Of a DNA stretch of 64,000 nt, positions 38,178-60,298 are shown piece by piece. The stretch is taken from the NCBI RefSeq assembly GCF_030010555.1, contig NZ_JASCQP010000016.1, positions 30,262 to 94,261 of the forward strand, given 5' to 3'. The notes beneath the pieces are model-generated. The model made no database searches, had not been told where the DNA came from, and was given only the letters and a program-made list of their open reading frames with translations. Numbering within the stretch: the first letter of the stretch is position 1; every line of letters begins with the position of its first letter. The translations under genes and the position numbers were made by a program. Origin of the DNA: Halomonas rhizosphaerae. Its GTDB lineage: Bacteria; Pseudomonadota; Gammaproteobacteria; Pseudomonadales; Halomonadaceae.

Positions 38178-38187
38178 GATCCCACCC

Positions 38188-38727
38188 TTATTTCTTGAAC
38201 GGGAAGTTCAACGCGCCGAGTAGCGCGCGACCTTCTTCATCGGTTTTGGCGGTGGTGGTGATGGTGACATCCAGACCACGGATCCGGTCGATCTTATCAT
38301 ACTCGATCTCCGGGAAGATGATCTGCTCACGCACCCCCATGGAGTAGTTGCCACGACCGTCGAAGGACTTCGGGTTGAGACCACGGAAGTCACGAACGCG
38401 GGGGATCGCGATATTCACCAGGCGATCGAGGAAGTCCCACATGCGCTCGGAGCGCAGGGTCACCTTGATCCCGATCGGCCAGCCTTCACGCACCTTGAAG
38501 CCCGCGATGGACTTGCGTGCCTTGGTCACCAGCGGCTTCTGACCGGAGAGCTTCTCCAGGTCGCCGATGGCGTTGTCGATCAGCTTCTTGTCGCTGGTCG
38601 CTTCGCCGATACCCATGTTCAGGGTCACCTTGGTGACCCGCGGTACCTGCATCACGTTGGCGTAGCTGAACTGCTCTTGGAGTTGAGCCACCACCTCGTT
38701 CTGATAACGTTCTTTCAAGTTCGCCAT
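38188..38727 (-). CDS. rplE: 50S ribosomal protein L5
   Basis: L5, 179 residues, binds 5S rRNA and forms intersubunit bridge B1b with S13. [20 protein letters not shown] at the start; [15 protein letters not shown] and [18 protein letters not shown] blocks are canonical. Confidence 0.98.
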   Translation of the reverse strand: MANLKERYQNEVVAQLQEQFSYANVMQVPRVTKVTLNMGIGEATSDKKLIDNAIGDLEKLSGQKPLVTKARKSIAGFKVREGWPIGIKVTLRSERMWDFLDRLVNIAIPRVRDFRGLNPKSFDGRGNYSMGVREQIIFPEIEYDKIDRIRGLDVTITTTAKTDEEGRALLGALNFPFKK

Positions 38728-38745
38728 TTTGCTATCCGACTCGCG

Positions 38746-39060
38746 TTAGGCGTCGATCTGCGACTGCGTCGACTTGTAGATACGTACCTTGGTACCGTCT
38801 TCCTGAACCTGGAAGCCGACGCGATCCGCCTTGCCGGTCTCCTGGTTGAAGATGGCCACGTTGGACGCGTGAATCGGTGCCTCGCGCTCGACGATACCGC
38901 CCTGGTTGCCCGCCATCGGGTTGGGCTTGGTGTGACGCTTGATCATGTTCACACCGGACACCACGAAGCGGTTTTCGAGAACCCGCTTGACGGTGCCGCG
39001 CTTGCCCTTGTCCTTGCCGGCGATGACGATCACTTCATCGTCACGTTTGATCTTTTGCAT
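38746..39060 (-). CDS. rplX: 50S ribosomal protein L24
   Basis: L24, 104 residues, an assembly-initiating protein near the tunnel exit. The KOW motif ([20 protein letters not shown]) is at the N-terminus. Confidence 0.98.
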   Translation of the reverse strand: MQKIKRDDEVIVIAGKDKGKRGTVKRVLENRFVVSGVNMIKRHTKPNPMAGNQGGIVEREAPIHASNVAIFNQETGKADRVGFQVQEDGTKVRIYKSTQSQIDA

Positions 39061-39074
39061 ATCCGCCTCGCTCC

Positions 39075-39446
39075 TTACAGCACTTCAGGCGCCAAGGAAA
39101 TGATCTTCATGAACTTCTCGTTGCGAAGCTCACGCGTCACCGGCCCGAAGATACGGGTACCGATCGGCTGATCGTTGGTGTTGTTCAACAGCACAGCCGC
39201 ATTTCCATCGAAGCGGATCAGCGACCCGTCGTTACGACGGACGCCACTACGGGTGCGAACCACCACCGCCTTGAGGACCTGGCCCTTCTTGACCTTGCCA
39301 CGCGGAATGGCTTCCTTCACCGTGACCTTGATGATGTCACCGATGCGAGCGTAGCGACGGTGAGAACCGCCCAGCACCTTGATGCACTGCACCCGGCGCG
39401 CTCCGCTGTTGTCGGCGACATCCAGCATTGTCTGAGTCTGAATCAT
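39075..39446 (-). CDS. rplN: 50S ribosomal protein L14
   Basis: L14, 123 residues, at the subunit interface (bridges B5 and B8). [20 protein letters not shown] and the [20 protein letters not shown] block are canonical. First gene of the spc operon order. Confidence 0.98.
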   Translation of the reverse strand: MIQTQTMLDVADNSGARRVQCIKVLGGSHRRYARIGDIIKVTVKEAIPRGKVKKGQVLKAVVVRTRSGVRRNDGSLIRFDGNAAVLLNNTNDQPIGTRIFGPVTRELRNEKFMKIISLAPEVL

Positions 39447-39498
39447 CGGTTTTCTCCAAACCTAATCTGACTGCACTGGCTTGACAGGCCTGAGCCGA

Positions 39499-39759
39499 TC
39501 AACCCTTGGCCTGTTCGACGACTTCGATCAGGGTCCAGGCCTTGTTCTTCGACAGCGGACGGCATTCCTGGATGGACACCGTGTCGCCGGCCTTGGCCTG
39601 GTTCGACTCGTCGTGGGCGTGCAGCTTGGTGGAGCGCTTGACGTATTTGCCGTAGATCGGGTGGCGCTCACGACGCTCGATCATCACAACGATGGACTTG
39701 TCCATCTTGTCGCTCACCACCTTCCCGGTGAGCGTACGGGCTTTCTTCTCTTCGGCCAT
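39499..39759 (-). CDS. rpsQ: 30S ribosomal protein S17
   Basis: S17, 86 residues, a primary 16S rRNA binder. ATG 39759 ([20 protein letters not shown]) has an AGG ribosome-binding site 8 bases upstream; the in-frame GTG three codons earlier overlaps the rpmC stop and is less likely. Last gene of the S10 operon. Confidence 0.97.
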   Translation of the reverse strand: MAEEKKARTLTGKVVSDKMDKSIVVMIERRERHPIYGKYVKRSTKLHAHDESNQAKAGDTVSIQECRPLSKNKAWTLIEVVEQAKG

Positions 39760-39760
39760 C

Positions 39761-39952
39761 TCAGTCACCTGCCTTCTCGTTGAGCACAGTCTTCACGCGG
39801 GCAATGTCCCGACGAACCTGCTTGAGCAGATGAGTCTGGCTCAGCTGACCGGTGGCCTTCTGCATGCGCAGGTTGAACTGCTCGCGGAGGAGTTCGAAGA
39901 GCTGCTCCTGGAGCTGCTCGGCTGACTTCTCACGAATTTCCTGGGCTTTCAT
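39761..39952 (-). CDS. rpmC: 50S ribosomal protein L29
   Basis: L29, 63 residues, a helical protein at the tunnel exit that docks SRP and trigger factor. [20 protein letters not shown] is canonical. The A of its ATG is the last base of the rplP stop (TGATG), giving tight coupling. Confidence 0.97.
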   Translation of the reverse strand: MKAQEIREKSAEQLQEQLFELLREQFNLRMQKATGQLSQTHLLKQVRRDIARVKTVLNEKAGD

Positions 39953-40365
39953 CACATCACCGTCCGTTTCACAAAGGTGGTGGAGACCGGGAACTTCTGG
40001 GCAGCCAGGGCGAATGCCTCGCGAGCCAGCTCCTCGGAAACGCCTTCGATCTCGTACAGGACCCGACCCGGCTGGATCTGCGCGACCCAGTACTCGACGG
40101 AGCCCTTCCCCTTACCCATGCGGACTTCCAGCGGCTTCTTGGAAATCGGCTTGTCCGGGAAGACACGGATCCAGATCTTGCCGCCACGCTTTACGTGACG
40201 GGTGATCGCACGACGACCAGCCTCGATCTGACGGGCGGTGACACGGCCCCGGCCAGTGGCCTTGAGGCCATACTCGCCGAAGCTCACCTTGCTTCCGCGA
40301 TGCGCCAGGCCACGGTTGCGGCCCTTCTGCATCTTGCGGAACTTCATACGCTTAGGTTGTAACAT
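39952..40365 (-). CDS. rplP: 50S ribosomal protein L16
   Basis: L16, 137 residues, near the A-site t[23 protein letters not shown] start; Arg in the [20 protein letters not shown] region is conserved. Confidence 0.98.
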   Translation of the reverse strand: MLQPKRMKFRKMQKGRNRGLAHRGSKVSFGEYGLKATGRGRVTARQIEAGRRAITRHVKRGGKIWIRVFPDKPISKKPLEVRMGKGKGSVEYWVAQIQPGRVLYEIEGVSEELAREAFALAAQKFPVSTTFVKRTVM

Positions 40366-40380
40366 CGACTCGCTCTCCCC

Positions 40381-41079
40381 TTACCTGGAACCTTTCTTCT
40401 TGGAGGGCGCGGCCTGCGGCTGTTTCGCCTTGGCGCGGACCTCCTCGATGCCCCCGAGGATTTCACCCTTGAAGACCCAGACCTTGACACCGATGATGCC
40501 GTAGGTGGTCTTGGCCTCGTAGGTGGCGTAGTCGATGTCCGCGCGCAGGGTATGCAGCGGGACGCGACCTTCCCGGTACCATTCGGTACGGGCGATTTCC
40601 GCGCCGCCGAGGCGACCGGAAAGCATCACCTTGATACCGCCGGCGCCCAGGCGCATGGCGTTCTGCACGGACCGCTTCATGGCGCGACGGAACATCACGC
40701 GACGCTCGAGCTGCCCGGCGATGTTCTGCGCGACGAGCTTGGCATCGAGTTCCGGCTTGCGGACTTCCTCGATGTTGACGTGCACGGGCACGCCCATCAT
40801 CGCGGTGACGTCGCGACGCAGACGATCGACGTCTTCGCCCTTCTTGCCGATCACGATGCCCGGACGGGCAGTGTGAATGGTGATGCGGGCGTTGTTGGCC
40901 GGGCGCTCGATGGTGATGCGACTCACGGACGCATTCTTCAGGCGCTCTTCCAGGAAGCGACGCACTTCGAGGTCGCTGTTCAGCTTGTCGGCATAGGCGC
41001 CGCGCTCGGCATACCACACCGAGGTATGGTCCTTGACGATACCCAGGCGAATGCCTGTTGGATTGACTTTCTGACCCAT
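40381..41079 (-). CDS. rpsC: 30S ribosomal protein S3
   Basis: S3, 232 residues, at the mRNA entry tunnel. It contains a KH domain ([19 protein letters not shown]) and the C-terminal S3 domain. ATG 41079 ([20 protein letters not shown]) is chosen over the open frame to 41124. The C-terminus is Lys/Pro-rich. Confidence 0.98.
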   Translation of the reverse strand: MGQKVNPTGIRLGIVKDHTSVWYAERGAYADKLNSDLEVRRFLEERLKNASVSRITIERPANNARITIHTARPGIVIGKKGEDVDRLRRDVTAMMGVPVHVNIEEVRKPELDAKLVAQNIAGQLERRVMFRRAMKRSVQNAMRLGAGGIKVMLSGRLGGAEIARTEWYREGRVPLHTLRADIDYATYEAKTTYGIIGVKVWVFKGEILGGIEEVRAKAKQPQAAPSKKKGSR

Positions 41080-41090
41080 CTGGTCGACTC

Positions 41091-41423
41091 CTACTTCTCG
41101 GCTACCTTGACGGTGATGTGGCAAGTGCGCTTCAGGATGCGATCCGCACGGCCCTTGGCGCGCGGACGGATGCGCTTGAGCGTCATGCCCTCATCGACGC
41201 AGATGGTCGAGACACGCAGCTCGTCGATATCCATGCCGTCGTTTTCTTCCGCATTCGCGATGGCGGACTGCAGCACCTTCTTGACCAGCTTCGCGGCCTT
41301 CTTCGGGGAGAAGGTCAGCAGGTCGAGCGCCTCGGCGACAGGTTTACCGCGCACCTGGTCAGCCACCAAACGGGCCTTCTGGGCGGATAAACGAGCGCCA
41401 CGCAGCTTTGCTGTGACTTCCAT
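41091..41423 (-). CDS. rplV: 50S ribosomal protein L22
   Basis: L22, 110 residues; its extended hairpin lines the exit tunnel next to L4. [20 protein letters not shown] start; [20 protein letters not shown] is the conserved hairpin without the macrolide-resistance deletions known at this site. Confidence 0.98.
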   Translation of the reverse strand: MEVTAKLRGARLSAQKARLVADQVRGKPVAEALDLLTFSPKKAAKLVKKVLQSAIANAEENDGMDIDELRVSTICVDEGMTLKRIRPRAKGRADRILKRTCHITVKVAEK

Positions 41424-41441
41424 CTCTCAATCCTCTCTGGC

Positions 41442-41717
41442 TTACCGTTTGGCTTTCTTGTCCGCCACATGACCGCGGTAGAGGCGGGTAGCAGCGAATT
41501 CGCCCAGCTTGTGGCCAACCATTTCCTCGGAGACGTGCACCGGGACGTGTTGGCGACCGTTATGGACTGCAATGGTGAGCCCGACCATGTTGGGCAGGAT
41601 CATCGAACGACGCGACCAGGTCTTGATCGGTTTGCGGTCGCTCTTCTCCACTGCAGTCTCAACCTTCTTCAGCAGATGAAGGTCAATAAAGGGACCTTTC
41701 TTCAGTGAACGTGGCAC
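41442..41717 (-). CDS. rpsS: 30S ribosomal protein S19
   Basis: S19, 91 residues, in the 30S head, contacting S13. [20 protein letters not shown] at the start; [20 protein letters not shown] is canonical. Confidence 0.98.
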   Translation of the reverse strand: MPRSLKKGPFIDLHLLKKVETAVEKSDRKPIKTWSRRSMILPNMVGLTIAVHNGRQHVPVHVSEEMVGHKLGEFAATRLYRGHVADKKAKR

Positions 41718-41750
41718 AGCCGTTACCTCTTGATGTCTTGGCGTTGGATC

Positions 41751-42581
41751 TTATTTCCGGGCCTTGCGGCGACGGATGATCAGCTTGTCGGTGCGCTTGT
41801 TCTTGCGGGTCTTGTGGCCCTTGGTGGGGATGCCCCACGGAGACACCGGGTGACGCCCGCCGCTGCTGCGGCCTTCGCCGCCGCCGTGCGGGTGATCCAC
41901 CGGGTTCATGGCCACGCCGCGAACGGTCGGGCGCACCCCTCTCCAGCGCTTCGCACCGGCCTTGCCAAGCTGACGCAGGCTGTGCTCGGAGTTGCTCACT
42001 TCCCCCAGGGTCGCGCGGCACTCGGCCAGCACCTTGCGCATCTCGCCGGAGCGCAGACGCAGGGTGGCGTAGTTGCCTTCACGGGCGACCAGCTGGGCGC
42101 TGGTGCCGGCACTGCGTGCAAGCTGGGCGCCCTTGCCGGGCTTGAGCTCGATGCAGTGCACGGTGGAACCCAGCGGGATATTGCGCAGCGGCAACGCGTT
42201 GCCCTTCTTGATGGGCGCGTTGACACCGGACTCGAGACGGTCGCCGGCGCTCACGCCCTTGGGCGCGATGATGTAGCGACGCTCGCCGTCGAGGTACTTG
42301 AGCAGGGCAATGTGTGCGCTGCGGTTCGGGTCATGCTCCAGGCGCTCGACGGTGGCCGGAATGCCATCCTTGGTGCGCTTGAAGTCGATGATCCGGTAGT
42401 GATGACGGTGACCACCGCCCACGTGGCGGGTGGTGATGCGACCGTAGTTGTTACGGCCACCGGACTTGGACTGCTTCTCGAGCAACGGCGCGTAGGCGCG
42501 GCCCTTGTACAGCTCCTCACCAACAATCTTGACGACGTGGCGACGACCGGCGGATGTGGGTTTAGTCTTGACGATTGCCAT
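41751..42581 (-). CDS. rplB: 50S ribosomal protein L2
   Basis: L2, 276 residues, needed for subunit association and peptidyl-transferase function. The block [20 protein letters not shown] holds the essential His. Basic C-terminus [11 protein letters not shown]. 17 bp after rplW. Confidence 0.98.
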   Translation of the reverse strand: MAIVKTKPTSAGRRHVVKIVGEELYKGRAYAPLLEKQSKSGGRNNYGRITTRHVGGGHRHHYRIIDFKRTKDGIPATVERLEHDPNRSAHIALLKYLDGERRYIIAPKGVSAGDRLESGVNAPIKKGNALPLRNIPLGSTVHCIELKPGKGAQLARSAGTSAQLVAREGNYATLRLRSGEMRKVLAECRATLGEVSNSEHSLRQLGKAGAKRWRGVRPTVRGVAMNPVDHPHGGGEGRSSGGRHPVSPWGIPTKGHKTRKNKRTDKLIIRRRKARK

Positions 42582-42598
42582 GATCCGTACTCCTGCCC

Positions 42599-42895
42599 TT
42601 ATTCGGCGCCAGAGAAGTCTTCAAGGGTTTCGCCGGCGGCCAGTGTCACGTACGCCTTGCGATAACCCTTGCGGTGACCCAGACCCTGCGCGGTGCGCTT
42701 GGTCTTGCCCTTCATGTTCAGCACCTGAACACGGTCGACCTTCTTGCCGAACAGCTCCTGGACGGCAGCCTTGATCTCGGGCTTGGTCGCGTCGCTTGCC
42801 ACCTTGAACACGTACTGGTTGCGCTCGGCGGCCATGGCGGCCTTCTCGGTCACGTGCGGACCGAGCAGAACCTTGAATACACGCTCCTGGTTCAT
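42599..42895 (-). CDS. rplW: 50S ribosomal protein L23
   Basis: L23, 98 residues, at the tunnel exit and the docking site for trigger factor and [22 protein letters not shown]; the ATG overlaps the rplD stop as ATGA. Confidence 0.98.
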   Translation of the reverse strand: MNQERVFKVLLGPHVTEKAAMAAERNQYVFKVASDATKPEIKAAVQELFGKKVDRVQVLNMKGKTKRTAQGLGHRKGYRKAYVTLAAGETLEDFSGAE

Positions 42896-43500
42896 GCCAG
42901 CTTCTCCTCGAATTTACGCAGAGCGGAGACGGTGACCAGCACCTTGTCGAAGGCGACCAGGCTCACCGGATCAGCGGCGGCGACGTCCACCACATCCACG
43001 TTCGGGATGTTGCGGGCGGCGAGGTACAGATTCTCGTCGACTTCCTCGGTGACGATTAGCACCTTCTCCAGGCCCAGCTCCTCGAGCTTGGCAACCAGCT
43101 GCTTGGTCTTCGGGGCCTCGACGGCGAAGCCATCGACGGCCACCAGGCGTTCCTGGCGGACCAGCTCGGAGAGAATCGAGCGCATGGCCGCGCGGTACAT
43201 CTTGCGGTTGACCTTCTGGGAATGGTCCTGCGGACGAGCCGCGAAGGTCACGCCGCCGCTGCGCCAGATCGGCGAGCGGATGGTACCGGCACGGGCACGA
43301 CCGGTGCCCTTCTGGCGCCACGGCTTCTTGCCGCCGCCGCGCACGTCGGAACGGTTCTTCTGGGCGCGAGTGCCCTGGCGACCACCGGCCAGATAGGCGG
43401 TGACGACCTGGTGCACGAGAGCCTCGTTGAATTCTTTGCCAAAGGTGGCATCGGATACTTCGACAGTACCGGCGCCTGCACCTGCAAGATTCAGATTCAT
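42892..43500 (-). CDS. rplD: 50S ribosomal protein L4
   Basis: L4, 202 residues, tunnel-lining protein that in E. coli also represses the S10 operon through its leader. The loop [20 protein letters not shown] and [20 protein letters not shown] are canonical. The N-terminus is slightly divergent. Confidence 0.98.
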   Translation of the reverse strand: MNLNLAGAGAGTVEVSDATFGKEFNEALVHQVVTAYLAGGRQGTRAQKNRSDVRGGGKKPWRQKGTGRARAGTIRSPIWRSGGVTFAARPQDHSQKVNRKMYRAAMRSILSELVRQERLVAVDGFAVEAPKTKQLVAKLEELGLEKVLIVTEEVDENLYLAARNIPNVDVVDVAAADPVSLVAFDKVLVTVSALRKFEEKLA

Positions 43501-43514
43501 CGGTAAATTCCCCT

Positions 43515-44153
43515 TCAGCCTGCTTTGACGGCGCTGCGCACGATGACATCACTGCCGGTGGCACCGGGTACGGCACCCTTGATCAGCAGCAGGTTGCGTT
43601 CGGCGTCGACACGGACGACTTCCAGGCTCTGCACGGTGCAGCGAACATTGCCCATCTGGCCGGCCATCTTCTTGCCCTTGAACACGCGGCCCGGTGTCTG
43701 GCACATGCCGATGGAACCCGGCGCGCGATGCGACAGGGAGTTACCGTGGCTGTTGTCCTGGGTGCGGAAGTTCCAGCGCTTGACGGCGCCCTGGAAACCC
43801 TTGCCCTTGGAGGTGCCGGTCACGTCGATCATCTGACCAGCTTCGAAGAGGGATACGGTGAGTTCGCCGCCCACTTCCGGAGCCTCGTCACCTTCTGCAA
43901 GGCGGAACTCCATCAGCGAACGACCGGCCTCGACACCTGCCTTGGCGAACTGCCCGGCCTGGGCTTTCGACAGATGCTTGGCCTTGCGGGAGCCGGTTGT
44001 CACCTGAACCGCGGCGTAGCCGTCGGACTCGACGGACTTCACGCGTGTCACGCGGTTGGGCTCAACCTCGATCACGGTCACGGGCACGGATGCGCCATCT
44101 TCGGTGAAGACACGGGTCATACCGGCCTTCCTACCGACTAAACCGATAGTCAT
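43515..44153 (-). CDS. rplC: 50S ribosomal protein L3
   Basis: L3, 212 residues, an early-assembly protein reaching the peptidyl-transferase centre. [20 protein letters not shown] start; the [20 protein letters not shown] loop includes the Gln methylated by PrmB in E. coli. An AAAGGAG ribosome-binding site precedes it, after a 164-bp spacer from rpsJ. Confidence 0.98.
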   Translation of the reverse strand: MTIGLVGRKAGMTRVFTEDGASVPVTVIEVEPNRVTRVKSVESDGYAAVQVTTGSRKAKHLSKAQAGQFAKAGVEAGRSLMEFRLAEGDEAPEVGGELTVSLFEAGQMIDVTGTSKGKGFQGAVKRWNFRTQDNSHGNSLSHRAPGSIGMCQTPGRVFKGKKMAGQMGNVRCTVQSLEVVRVDAERNLLLIKGAVPGATGSDVIVRSAVKAG

Positions 44154-44317
44154 TCTCAGTCTCCTTTAGTGTACGGGGCTGTCACCCGCTATGGCTGCCC
44201 TTTCCAGAGCATTCCACTAGCACGTTGTATGACGCCATCCCGGCGTGGCGGCTGCTGCGTGGCGCTGCCTTCTTGGTGGACAGACCAGGCGCTGGGCCGC
44301 GAGTGTCTAGTGTGGTG
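44154..44317 (-). other. 164-bp spacer between rpsJ and rplC
   Basis: An unusually long gap inside the S10 operon, with no ORF carrying a ribosome-binding site. It contains short complementary segments (for example GGGC at 44197-44205 facing GCCC at 44180) and could be structured RNA. No good sigma-70 promoter is seen. Confidence 0.5.
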
Positions 44318-44629
44318 TCAGTCGAGCTTGATCTGCACGTCCACGCCGGCGGCGAGGTCGAGCTTCATCAGGGCATCAACGGTCTTTTCGGTGGGCTCGA
44401 CGATATCGAGCACCCGCTTGTGGGTACGAATCTCGTACTGGTCGCGCGCGTCCTTGTTGACGTGCGGAGAGATCAGCACGGTATAACGCTCGCGATTGGT
44501 CGGCAGAGGAATCGGACCACGGACCTGGGCGCCGGTACGCTTGGCGGTTTCTACGATCTCCGCGGCGGACTGGTCGATCAGGCGATGGTCGAAGGCCTTC
44601 AACCGAATGCGAATCTTCTGGTTCTGCAT
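44318..44629 (-). CDS. rpsJ: 30S ribosomal protein S10
   Basis: S10 (NusE), 103 residues, part of the 30S head and, with NusB, of antitermination complexes. ATG 44629 gives [20 protein letters not shown], the canonical start; the frame runs open to 44725 through the promoter. It leads the S10 operon. Confidence 0.98.
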   Translation of the reverse strand: MQNQKIRIRLKAFDHRLIDQSAAEIVETAKRTGAQVRGPIPLPTNRERYTVLISPHVNKDARDQYEIRTHKRVLDIVEPTEKTVDALMKLDLAAGVDVQIKLD

Positions 44630-44692
44630 TTGCCCTAACTCCAATGGATTCTGACGGCGCGAGCCGTCAACCCACGCATTCAAAGGATGCGC

Positions 44693-44721
44693 ATTATAGG
44701 CACGCCGGCGACGAGAGTCAA
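44693..44721 (-). promoter_or_regulatory. Sigma-70 promoter of the S10 operon
   Basis: On the minus strand TTGACT (44721-44716), 17 bp, TATAAT (44698-44693), with a GC-rich discriminator. Transcription would begin near 44686, leaving a leader of only about 56 nt before rpsJ, much shorter than the E. coli leader bound by L4. Confidence 0.88.
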
Positions 44722-44743
44722 ACACTCGCGTCCGGTGCGCAGA

Positions 44744-44769
44744 AAGGGGGCTCCTGGCGGAGCCCCCTT
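44744..44769 (-). terminator. Terminator downstream of tuf
   Basis: 11-bp inverted repeat AAGGGGGCTCC (44744-44754) and GGAGCCCCCTT (44759-44769) 24 bp after the tuf stop, with a short U-rich tail on the minus strand. It separates the str operon from the S10 promoter. Confidence 0.8.
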
Positions 44770-44792
44770 CGATCGGTCAAGCAGCGGGACGC

Positions 44793-45986
<1,194 letters not shown>

Positions 45987-46015
45987 TGCTATAACCTCTT
46001 TACGTTAGCTAACGG

Positions 46016-48136
<2,121 letters not shown>

Positions 48137-48166
48137 GGTGGAACTCCCCTGTGGTTGGCGATGCGT

Positions 48167-48637
48167 TTAGAAGCGGTAGTGAGAGAAGGCCTTGTTGGCC
48201 TCTGCCATGCGATGCACGTCTTCCCGCTTCTTGACGGCCGAGCCCTTGCCTTCGGCGGCATCGAGCATCTCGCCGGCGAGGCGCAGCACCATGGTCTTCT
48301 CGCCACGGCGACGGGCCGCATCGACCAGCCAGCGCATGGCCAGCGCATGACGGCGCGAGGGGCGAACTTCCACGGGCACCTGATAGGTCGCGCCGCCGAC
48401 GCGGCGTGACTTGACCTCGACCATGGGCTGGATGGCTTCCAGCGCCTTGTCGAAGATCTCCAGCGGCTCTTCCTTGCTACGCTCGGCAACCCTGTCCAGC
48501 GCACCATAGACGATACGCTCAGCTACGGACTTCTTGCCGCCGATCATCAGGTGGTTCATGAACTTCGCCAGGCGCTCGCTTCCGAACTTGGGATCCGGCA
48601 GGATCTCGCGCTTGGCCGCAACTCTTCTTCTAGGCAT
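48167..48637 (-). CDS. rpsG: 30S ribosomal protein S7
   Basis: S7, 156 residues, initiates 30S head assembly and contacts E-site t[23 protein letters not shown] start; the C-terminus ends KAFSHYRF. In E. coli S7 is the str-operon translational repressor acting in the rpsL-rpsG spacer, here 119 bp. Confidence 0.98.
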   Translation of the reverse strand: MPRRRVAAKREILPDPKFGSERLAKFMNHLMIGGKKSVAERIVYGALDRVAERSKEEPLEIFDKALEAIQPMVEVKSRRVGGATYQVPVEVRPSRRHALAMRWLVDAARRRGEKTMVLRLAGEMLDAAEGKGSAVKKREDVHRMAEANKAFSHYRF

Positions 48638-48756
48638 GATAAGCCCTCATCAAAGGATCCTTCAGGTAAACCCGAGACTCCTGCCGACGGCAGCGCTCGA
48701 CCTTACTCTTATCAGACCGTGGTCAAAATGGGGTGACTGCTGCGTACCGCGGCCGG

Positions 48757-49131
48757 TCAGACCTTCGGACGCTTGGTGCCGTACTTGGAACGGCCCTGCT
48801 TGCGGTTCTGCACGCCGGAGGTGTCCAGGGCGCCACGCACGGTGTGATAGCGCACACCGGGAAGGTCCTTGACGCGGCCGCCGCGGATCAGGACCACGGA
48901 GTGCTCCTGGAGGTTGTGGCCTTCACCGCCGATGTACGAGGAGACCTCGTAGCCGTTGGTCAGGCGAACACGGCACACCTTGCGCAGTGCGGAGTTCGGC
49001 TTCTTCGGGGTGGTGGTGTAGACGCGGGTGCAGACGCCGCGCTTCTGCGGGCAGGCCTGCAGCGCAGGCACGTCGCTCTTGGCGGCCTGGCGCTTGCGCG
49101 GCTTGCGCACGAGCTGATTGATCGTTGCCAT
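48757..49131 (-). CDS. rpsL: 30S ribosomal protein S12
   Basis: S12, 124 residues, decoding-centre protein. Start at ATG 49131 ([20 protein letters not shown]), with the open frame upstream being non-coding. Lys43 in [12 protein letters not shown] and Lys88 in [13 protein letters not shown] are the residues found in streptomycin-sensitive strains. Confidence 0.98.
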   Translation of the reverse strand: MATINQLVRKPRKRQAAKSDVPALQACPQKRGVCTRVYTTTPKKPNSALRKVCRVRLTNGYEVSSYIGGEGHNLQEHSVVLIRGGRVKDLPGVRYHTVRGALDTSGVQNRKQGRSKYGTKRPKV

Positions 49132-49211
49132 GGTGTGTAGCTGACTCCAATGGGTTGCCTTGCCTTGTCCAGCGGGTGCGGGCGCACCCGCCCCACTGTT
49201 AAAGGCTGCGC

Positions 49212-49241
49212 ATTCTAATGGCTGACACGGCGCGTCGTCAA
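49212..49241 (-). promoter_or_regulatory. Sigma-70 promoter of the str operon
   Basis: On the minus strand TTGACG (49241-49236), 18 bp, TAGAAT (49217-49212), about 80 bp before rpsL. The -35 touches the base of the preceding hairpin (49242-49269). Confidence 0.75.
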
Positions 49242-49269
49242 GCACTGCGCCTCCTGGGAGGCGCAGTGC
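49242..49269 (-). terminator. Hairpin after rpoC
   Basis: 13-bp inverted repeat GCACTGCGCCTCC (49242-49254) and GGAGGCGCAGTGC (49257-49269) begins 14 bp after the rpoC stop. The tail CTTGACG has few Us, so termination may be partial or Rho-assisted. It marks the end of the rpoBC unit. Confidence 0.7.
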
Positions 49270-49282
49270 CGAGACACGGGCG

Positions 49283-53500
<4,218 letters not shown>

Positions 53501-53530
53501 GGGGTCGGCTCCGTTGCGGAGTTGTCATGG

Positions 53531-53552
53531 GCGGGGGCGTTGCCGCCCCCGC
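53531..53552 (-). other. Hairpin in the rpoB-rpoC spacer
   Basis: GCGGGGGC (53531-53538) pairs with GCCCCCGC (53545-53552) across a 6-base loop in the 87-bp gap. There is no U tract, so it is more likely an mRNA processing or stability element than a terminator. Confidence 0.6.
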
Positions 53553-53587
53553 GGACCGTCATTCTGTGAAGCGCAGGCGGTGCAGCC

Positions 53588-57667
<4,080 letters not shown>

Positions 57668-57745
57668 CTGTATTCCCCAGCTTGTTCACCATGGGTGACC
57701 GATGCGTGTCGGCGTCACCCGACGGGTACGGCTCCGTCAGGCGCT

Positions 57746-57777
57746 GACGGCAAGCCTCCACCAGGAGGCTCGCCGTC
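57746..57777 (-). other. Stem-loop in the rplL-rpoB spacer
   Basis: GACGGC/GCCGTC (57746-57751, 57772-57777) and AGCCTCC/GGAGGCT (57753-57759, 57764-57770) form a 13-bp stem with one mismatch and a 4-base loop. It resembles in place the RNase III processing site between rplL and rpoB in E. coli. Confidence 0.6.
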
Positions 57778-57831
57778 GGAATTCTCGGCTAGCGGTGGCC
57801 CGAGGGCGACCGGCTAGTGACAACAGAAAAA

Positions 57832-57860
57832 GGCCGGCAGCGGGTGTCCCGCCACCAGCC
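57832..57860 (-). terminator. Attenuator-like terminator between rplL and rpoB
   Basis: On the minus strand a 13-bp stem with three G-U pairs and a 3-base loop (57860-57848 with 57844-57832) is followed by five Us (57831-57827) then CUGUUG. It begins about 40 bp after the rplL stop. Partial termination here would set the excess of L7/L12 over RNA polymerase subunits, as in E. coli. Confidence 0.75.
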
Positions 57861-57900
57861 GTGGAAGCTTACGCAGCGCGTGAAGCCATGGGCACAAGGG

Positions 57901-58272
<372 letters not shown>

Positions 58273-58362
58273 TGTCTAGATTCCTAACTTTGCGGGAGCC
58301 TCGGCATCGCGATGGCTCGGGGATTCAATGTTTGATTCGGGCTGCGCGCAAGAGTTCGCCGA

Positions 58363-58866
58363 TCAGGCGGCCTCTTCCTGCTTCTGGTCACGCAGCGCCG
58401 CGAGGGTACGGACCAGCTTGCCGGCAGAAGCTTCCTTCATGACGGACATCAGCTTGGCGATCGCCTCATCGTAGGTCGGCAGGGTTGCCAGACGGTCGAT
58501 GTCGCTTGCCGGGATCAGCTCACCTTCGTAGGCCAGCGCCTTGACCTCGAACTCCTTCTGACCCTTGGCGAACTCCTTGAACAGACGGGCGGCGGCGCCC
58601 GGGTGCTCATAGGAGAAAGCCAGCATGGTCGGACCGGAGAAGGTCTCGTCCAGAATCTCCCAGGGAGTTCCGGACAGGGCGCGGCGTGCCAGAGTGTTGC
58701 GGACAACACGAATCTGCACGCCATTCTCGCGGGCCTGCTTGCGCAGGTCGGTCATCGCGCTGACCGCGACGCCACGAGAGTCGGCAACTACGACGGAGAG
58801 CGCATCCTTGGCCGCTTCACTGACCTCGGCAACGATTGCCTTCTTGCCTTCGAGTGCTAGTGGCAC
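58363..58866 (-). CDS. rplJ: 50S ribosomal protein L10
   Basis: 167 residues, the base of the L7/L12 stalk. The start is GTG 58866 ([20 protein letters not shown]) with a GGAG ribosome-binding site 8 bases upstream; the open frame further upstream covers the leader and is not coding. In E. coli L10-L12 represses its own leader. Confidence 0.97.
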   Translation of the reverse strand: MPLALEGKKAIVAEVSEAAKDALSVVVADSRGVAVSAMTDLRKQARENGVQIRVVRNTLARRALSGTPWEILDETFSGPTMLAFSYEHPGAAARLFKEFAKGQKEFEVKALAYEGELIPASDIDRLATLPTYDEAIAKLMSVMKEASAGKLVRTLAALRDQKQEEAA

Positions 58867-59125
58867 AGTGATCACTCCTTCGTGCCGGAACCTCGCGAGA
58901 GGATTCCGGTGGTTACCATCTCTCCCGACCGGAGGTCGGGAGTCCTGGGTGATGGTGCTCACCAGAGATCTGGCGGCCACACCATCTGCGCAGGCCTCCC
59001 CGGGGGAAGATTAAGCCGCGCTCGCAAGAGACGCGGCACCTGCGGTCTTTGACGATGCCCCGCCGGCGAGGATAGCCCGGCACGGGGACCGCAAAGTTCC
59101 TGCAATCGTCTCGATCGCCGCCCGA
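58867..59125 (-). ncRNA. Probable L10-type leader of rplJL mRNA
   Basis: The 259-nt rplA-rplJ gap contains several hairpins on the minus strand, including CTCCCGACC/GGTCGGGAG around 58922-58944 and CCGGAATCC.../GGTTCCGG around 58886-58911, just before the ribosome-binding site. This is where E. coli and Bacillus carry the L10(L12)4-binding leader. No coding potential. A weak promoter (TTTGCG, TATCCT near 59070) may lie at its 5' end. Confidence 0.55.
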
Positions 59126-59818
59126 TCAGGCCAGGGCGGAATGATCGATGGTCAGCCCCGGGCCCATGGTGGTGGACAGGGTGACCTTCTTGAGATAGAT
59201 GCCCTTGGAGGTGCTCGGCTTGAGCTTCTTCAGGTCGGCGACCAGCGCCTCCAGGTTGCCCTGGATGGCAGAGGCATCGAAGTCGACCTTGCCAAGGGTG
59301 GTATGGATGATGCCGTTCTTGTCGGTGCGGAAGCGTACCTGGCCGGCCTTGGCGTTCTTGACGGCAGTGGCCACGTCAGGGGTCACGGTTCCGACCTTGG
59401 GGTTCGGCATCAGGCCGCGCGGACCGAGGATCTGGCCCAGCTGGCCGACGACACGCATGGCGTCCGGCGAGGCGATGACCACGTCGAAGTCCAGCTGACC
59501 CTTCTTGACCTGCTCGGCCAGGTCGTCCATGCCGACGATGTCGGCACCGGCTTCCTTGGCGGCATCGACGTTGGCACCCTGGGTGAAGACCGCGACACGC
59601 ACGTCCTTGCCGGTACCGTTGGGCATGACAGTGGCGCCACGCACGACCTGGTCGGACTTACGCGGGTCGACGCCCAGGTTGATGGCGACGTCCAGGGACT
59701 CCTTGAACTTGACGGTGGACAGCTCGGAGAGCAGGGCCACGGCCTCGTCGAGGGAGTAGGTCCGGTTGGCGTCGACCTTCTCGCGAATCTGCTGTGCACG
59801 CTTGGTAAGCTTGGCCAT
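59126..59818 (-). CDS. rplA: 50S ribosomal protein L1
   Basis: 230 residues, the mobile L1 stalk protein and translational repressor of rpl[22 protein letters not shown] start; [15 protein letters not shown] is the signature. 2 bp after rplK. Confidence 0.98.
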   Translation of the reverse strand: MAKLTKRAQQIREKVDANRTYSLDEAVALLSELSTVKFKESLDVAINLGVDPRKSDQVVRGATVMPNGTGKDVRVAVFTQGANVDAAKEAGADIVGMDDLAEQVKKGQLDFDVVIASPDAMRVVGQLGQILGPRGLMPNPKVGTVTPDVATAVKNAKAGQVRFRTDKNGIIHTTLGKVDFDASAIQGNLEALVADLKKLKPSTSKGIYLKKVTLSTTMGPGLTIDHSALA

Positions 59819-59820
59819 GA

Positions 59821-60252
59821 TCAGAGACCCTCCACGTTCAGGCCCATGCTGCGGGCACTACCGGCAATGGTACGCACCGCGGCGTCGAGATCGGCAGCCG
59901 TCAGGTCGGGCTCCTTGGTCTTGGCGATCTCCTCGAGCTGCTCGCGGGTCACGGTGCCGACCTTGGTCTTGTTCGGCTCGCCGGAGCCGGACTTGATGCC
60001 GGCCGCCTTCTTCAGCAGGACCGCGGCAGGCGGGGTCTTGGTGATGAAGGTGAAGCTGCGGTCGGAGTAGACGGTGATGACCACGGGGGTCGGCAGGCCC
60101 GGCTCGATCTCCTGGGTCGCGGCGTTGAACGCCTTGCAGAACTCCATGATGTTGACGCCGTGCTGGCCCAGCGCGGGGCCCACGGGGGGACTCGGGTTGG
60201 CCTTGCCAGCTGCGACCTGCAGCTTGATGTAAGCCTGTACTTTCTTGGCCAT
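59821..60252 (-). CDS. rplK: 50S ribosomal protein L11
   Basis: 143 residues, in the GTPase-associated centre and needed for RelA activation. [20 protein letters not shown], with the flexible proline-rich N-terminal domain, and [20 protein letters not shown] are canonical. Confidence 0.98.
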   Translation of the reverse strand: MAKKVQAYIKLQVAAGKANPSPPVGPALGQHGVNIMEFCKAFNAATQEIEPGLPTPVVITVYSDRSFTFITKTPPAAVLLKKAAGIKSGSGEPNKTKVGTVTREQLEEIAKTKEPDLTAADLDAAVRTIAGSARSMGLNVEGL

Positions 60253-60298
60253 GATGGACTCCAGTTGGGTAGTAGCGCCTTGCGGCTCCCCGGGTTAC

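Noticed and set aside
58867..58980. N-terminal extension of rplJ up to 58980
   Set aside because: The extra residues match no L10 protein; the GTG at 58866 has a proper ribosome-binding site and the family N-terminus.
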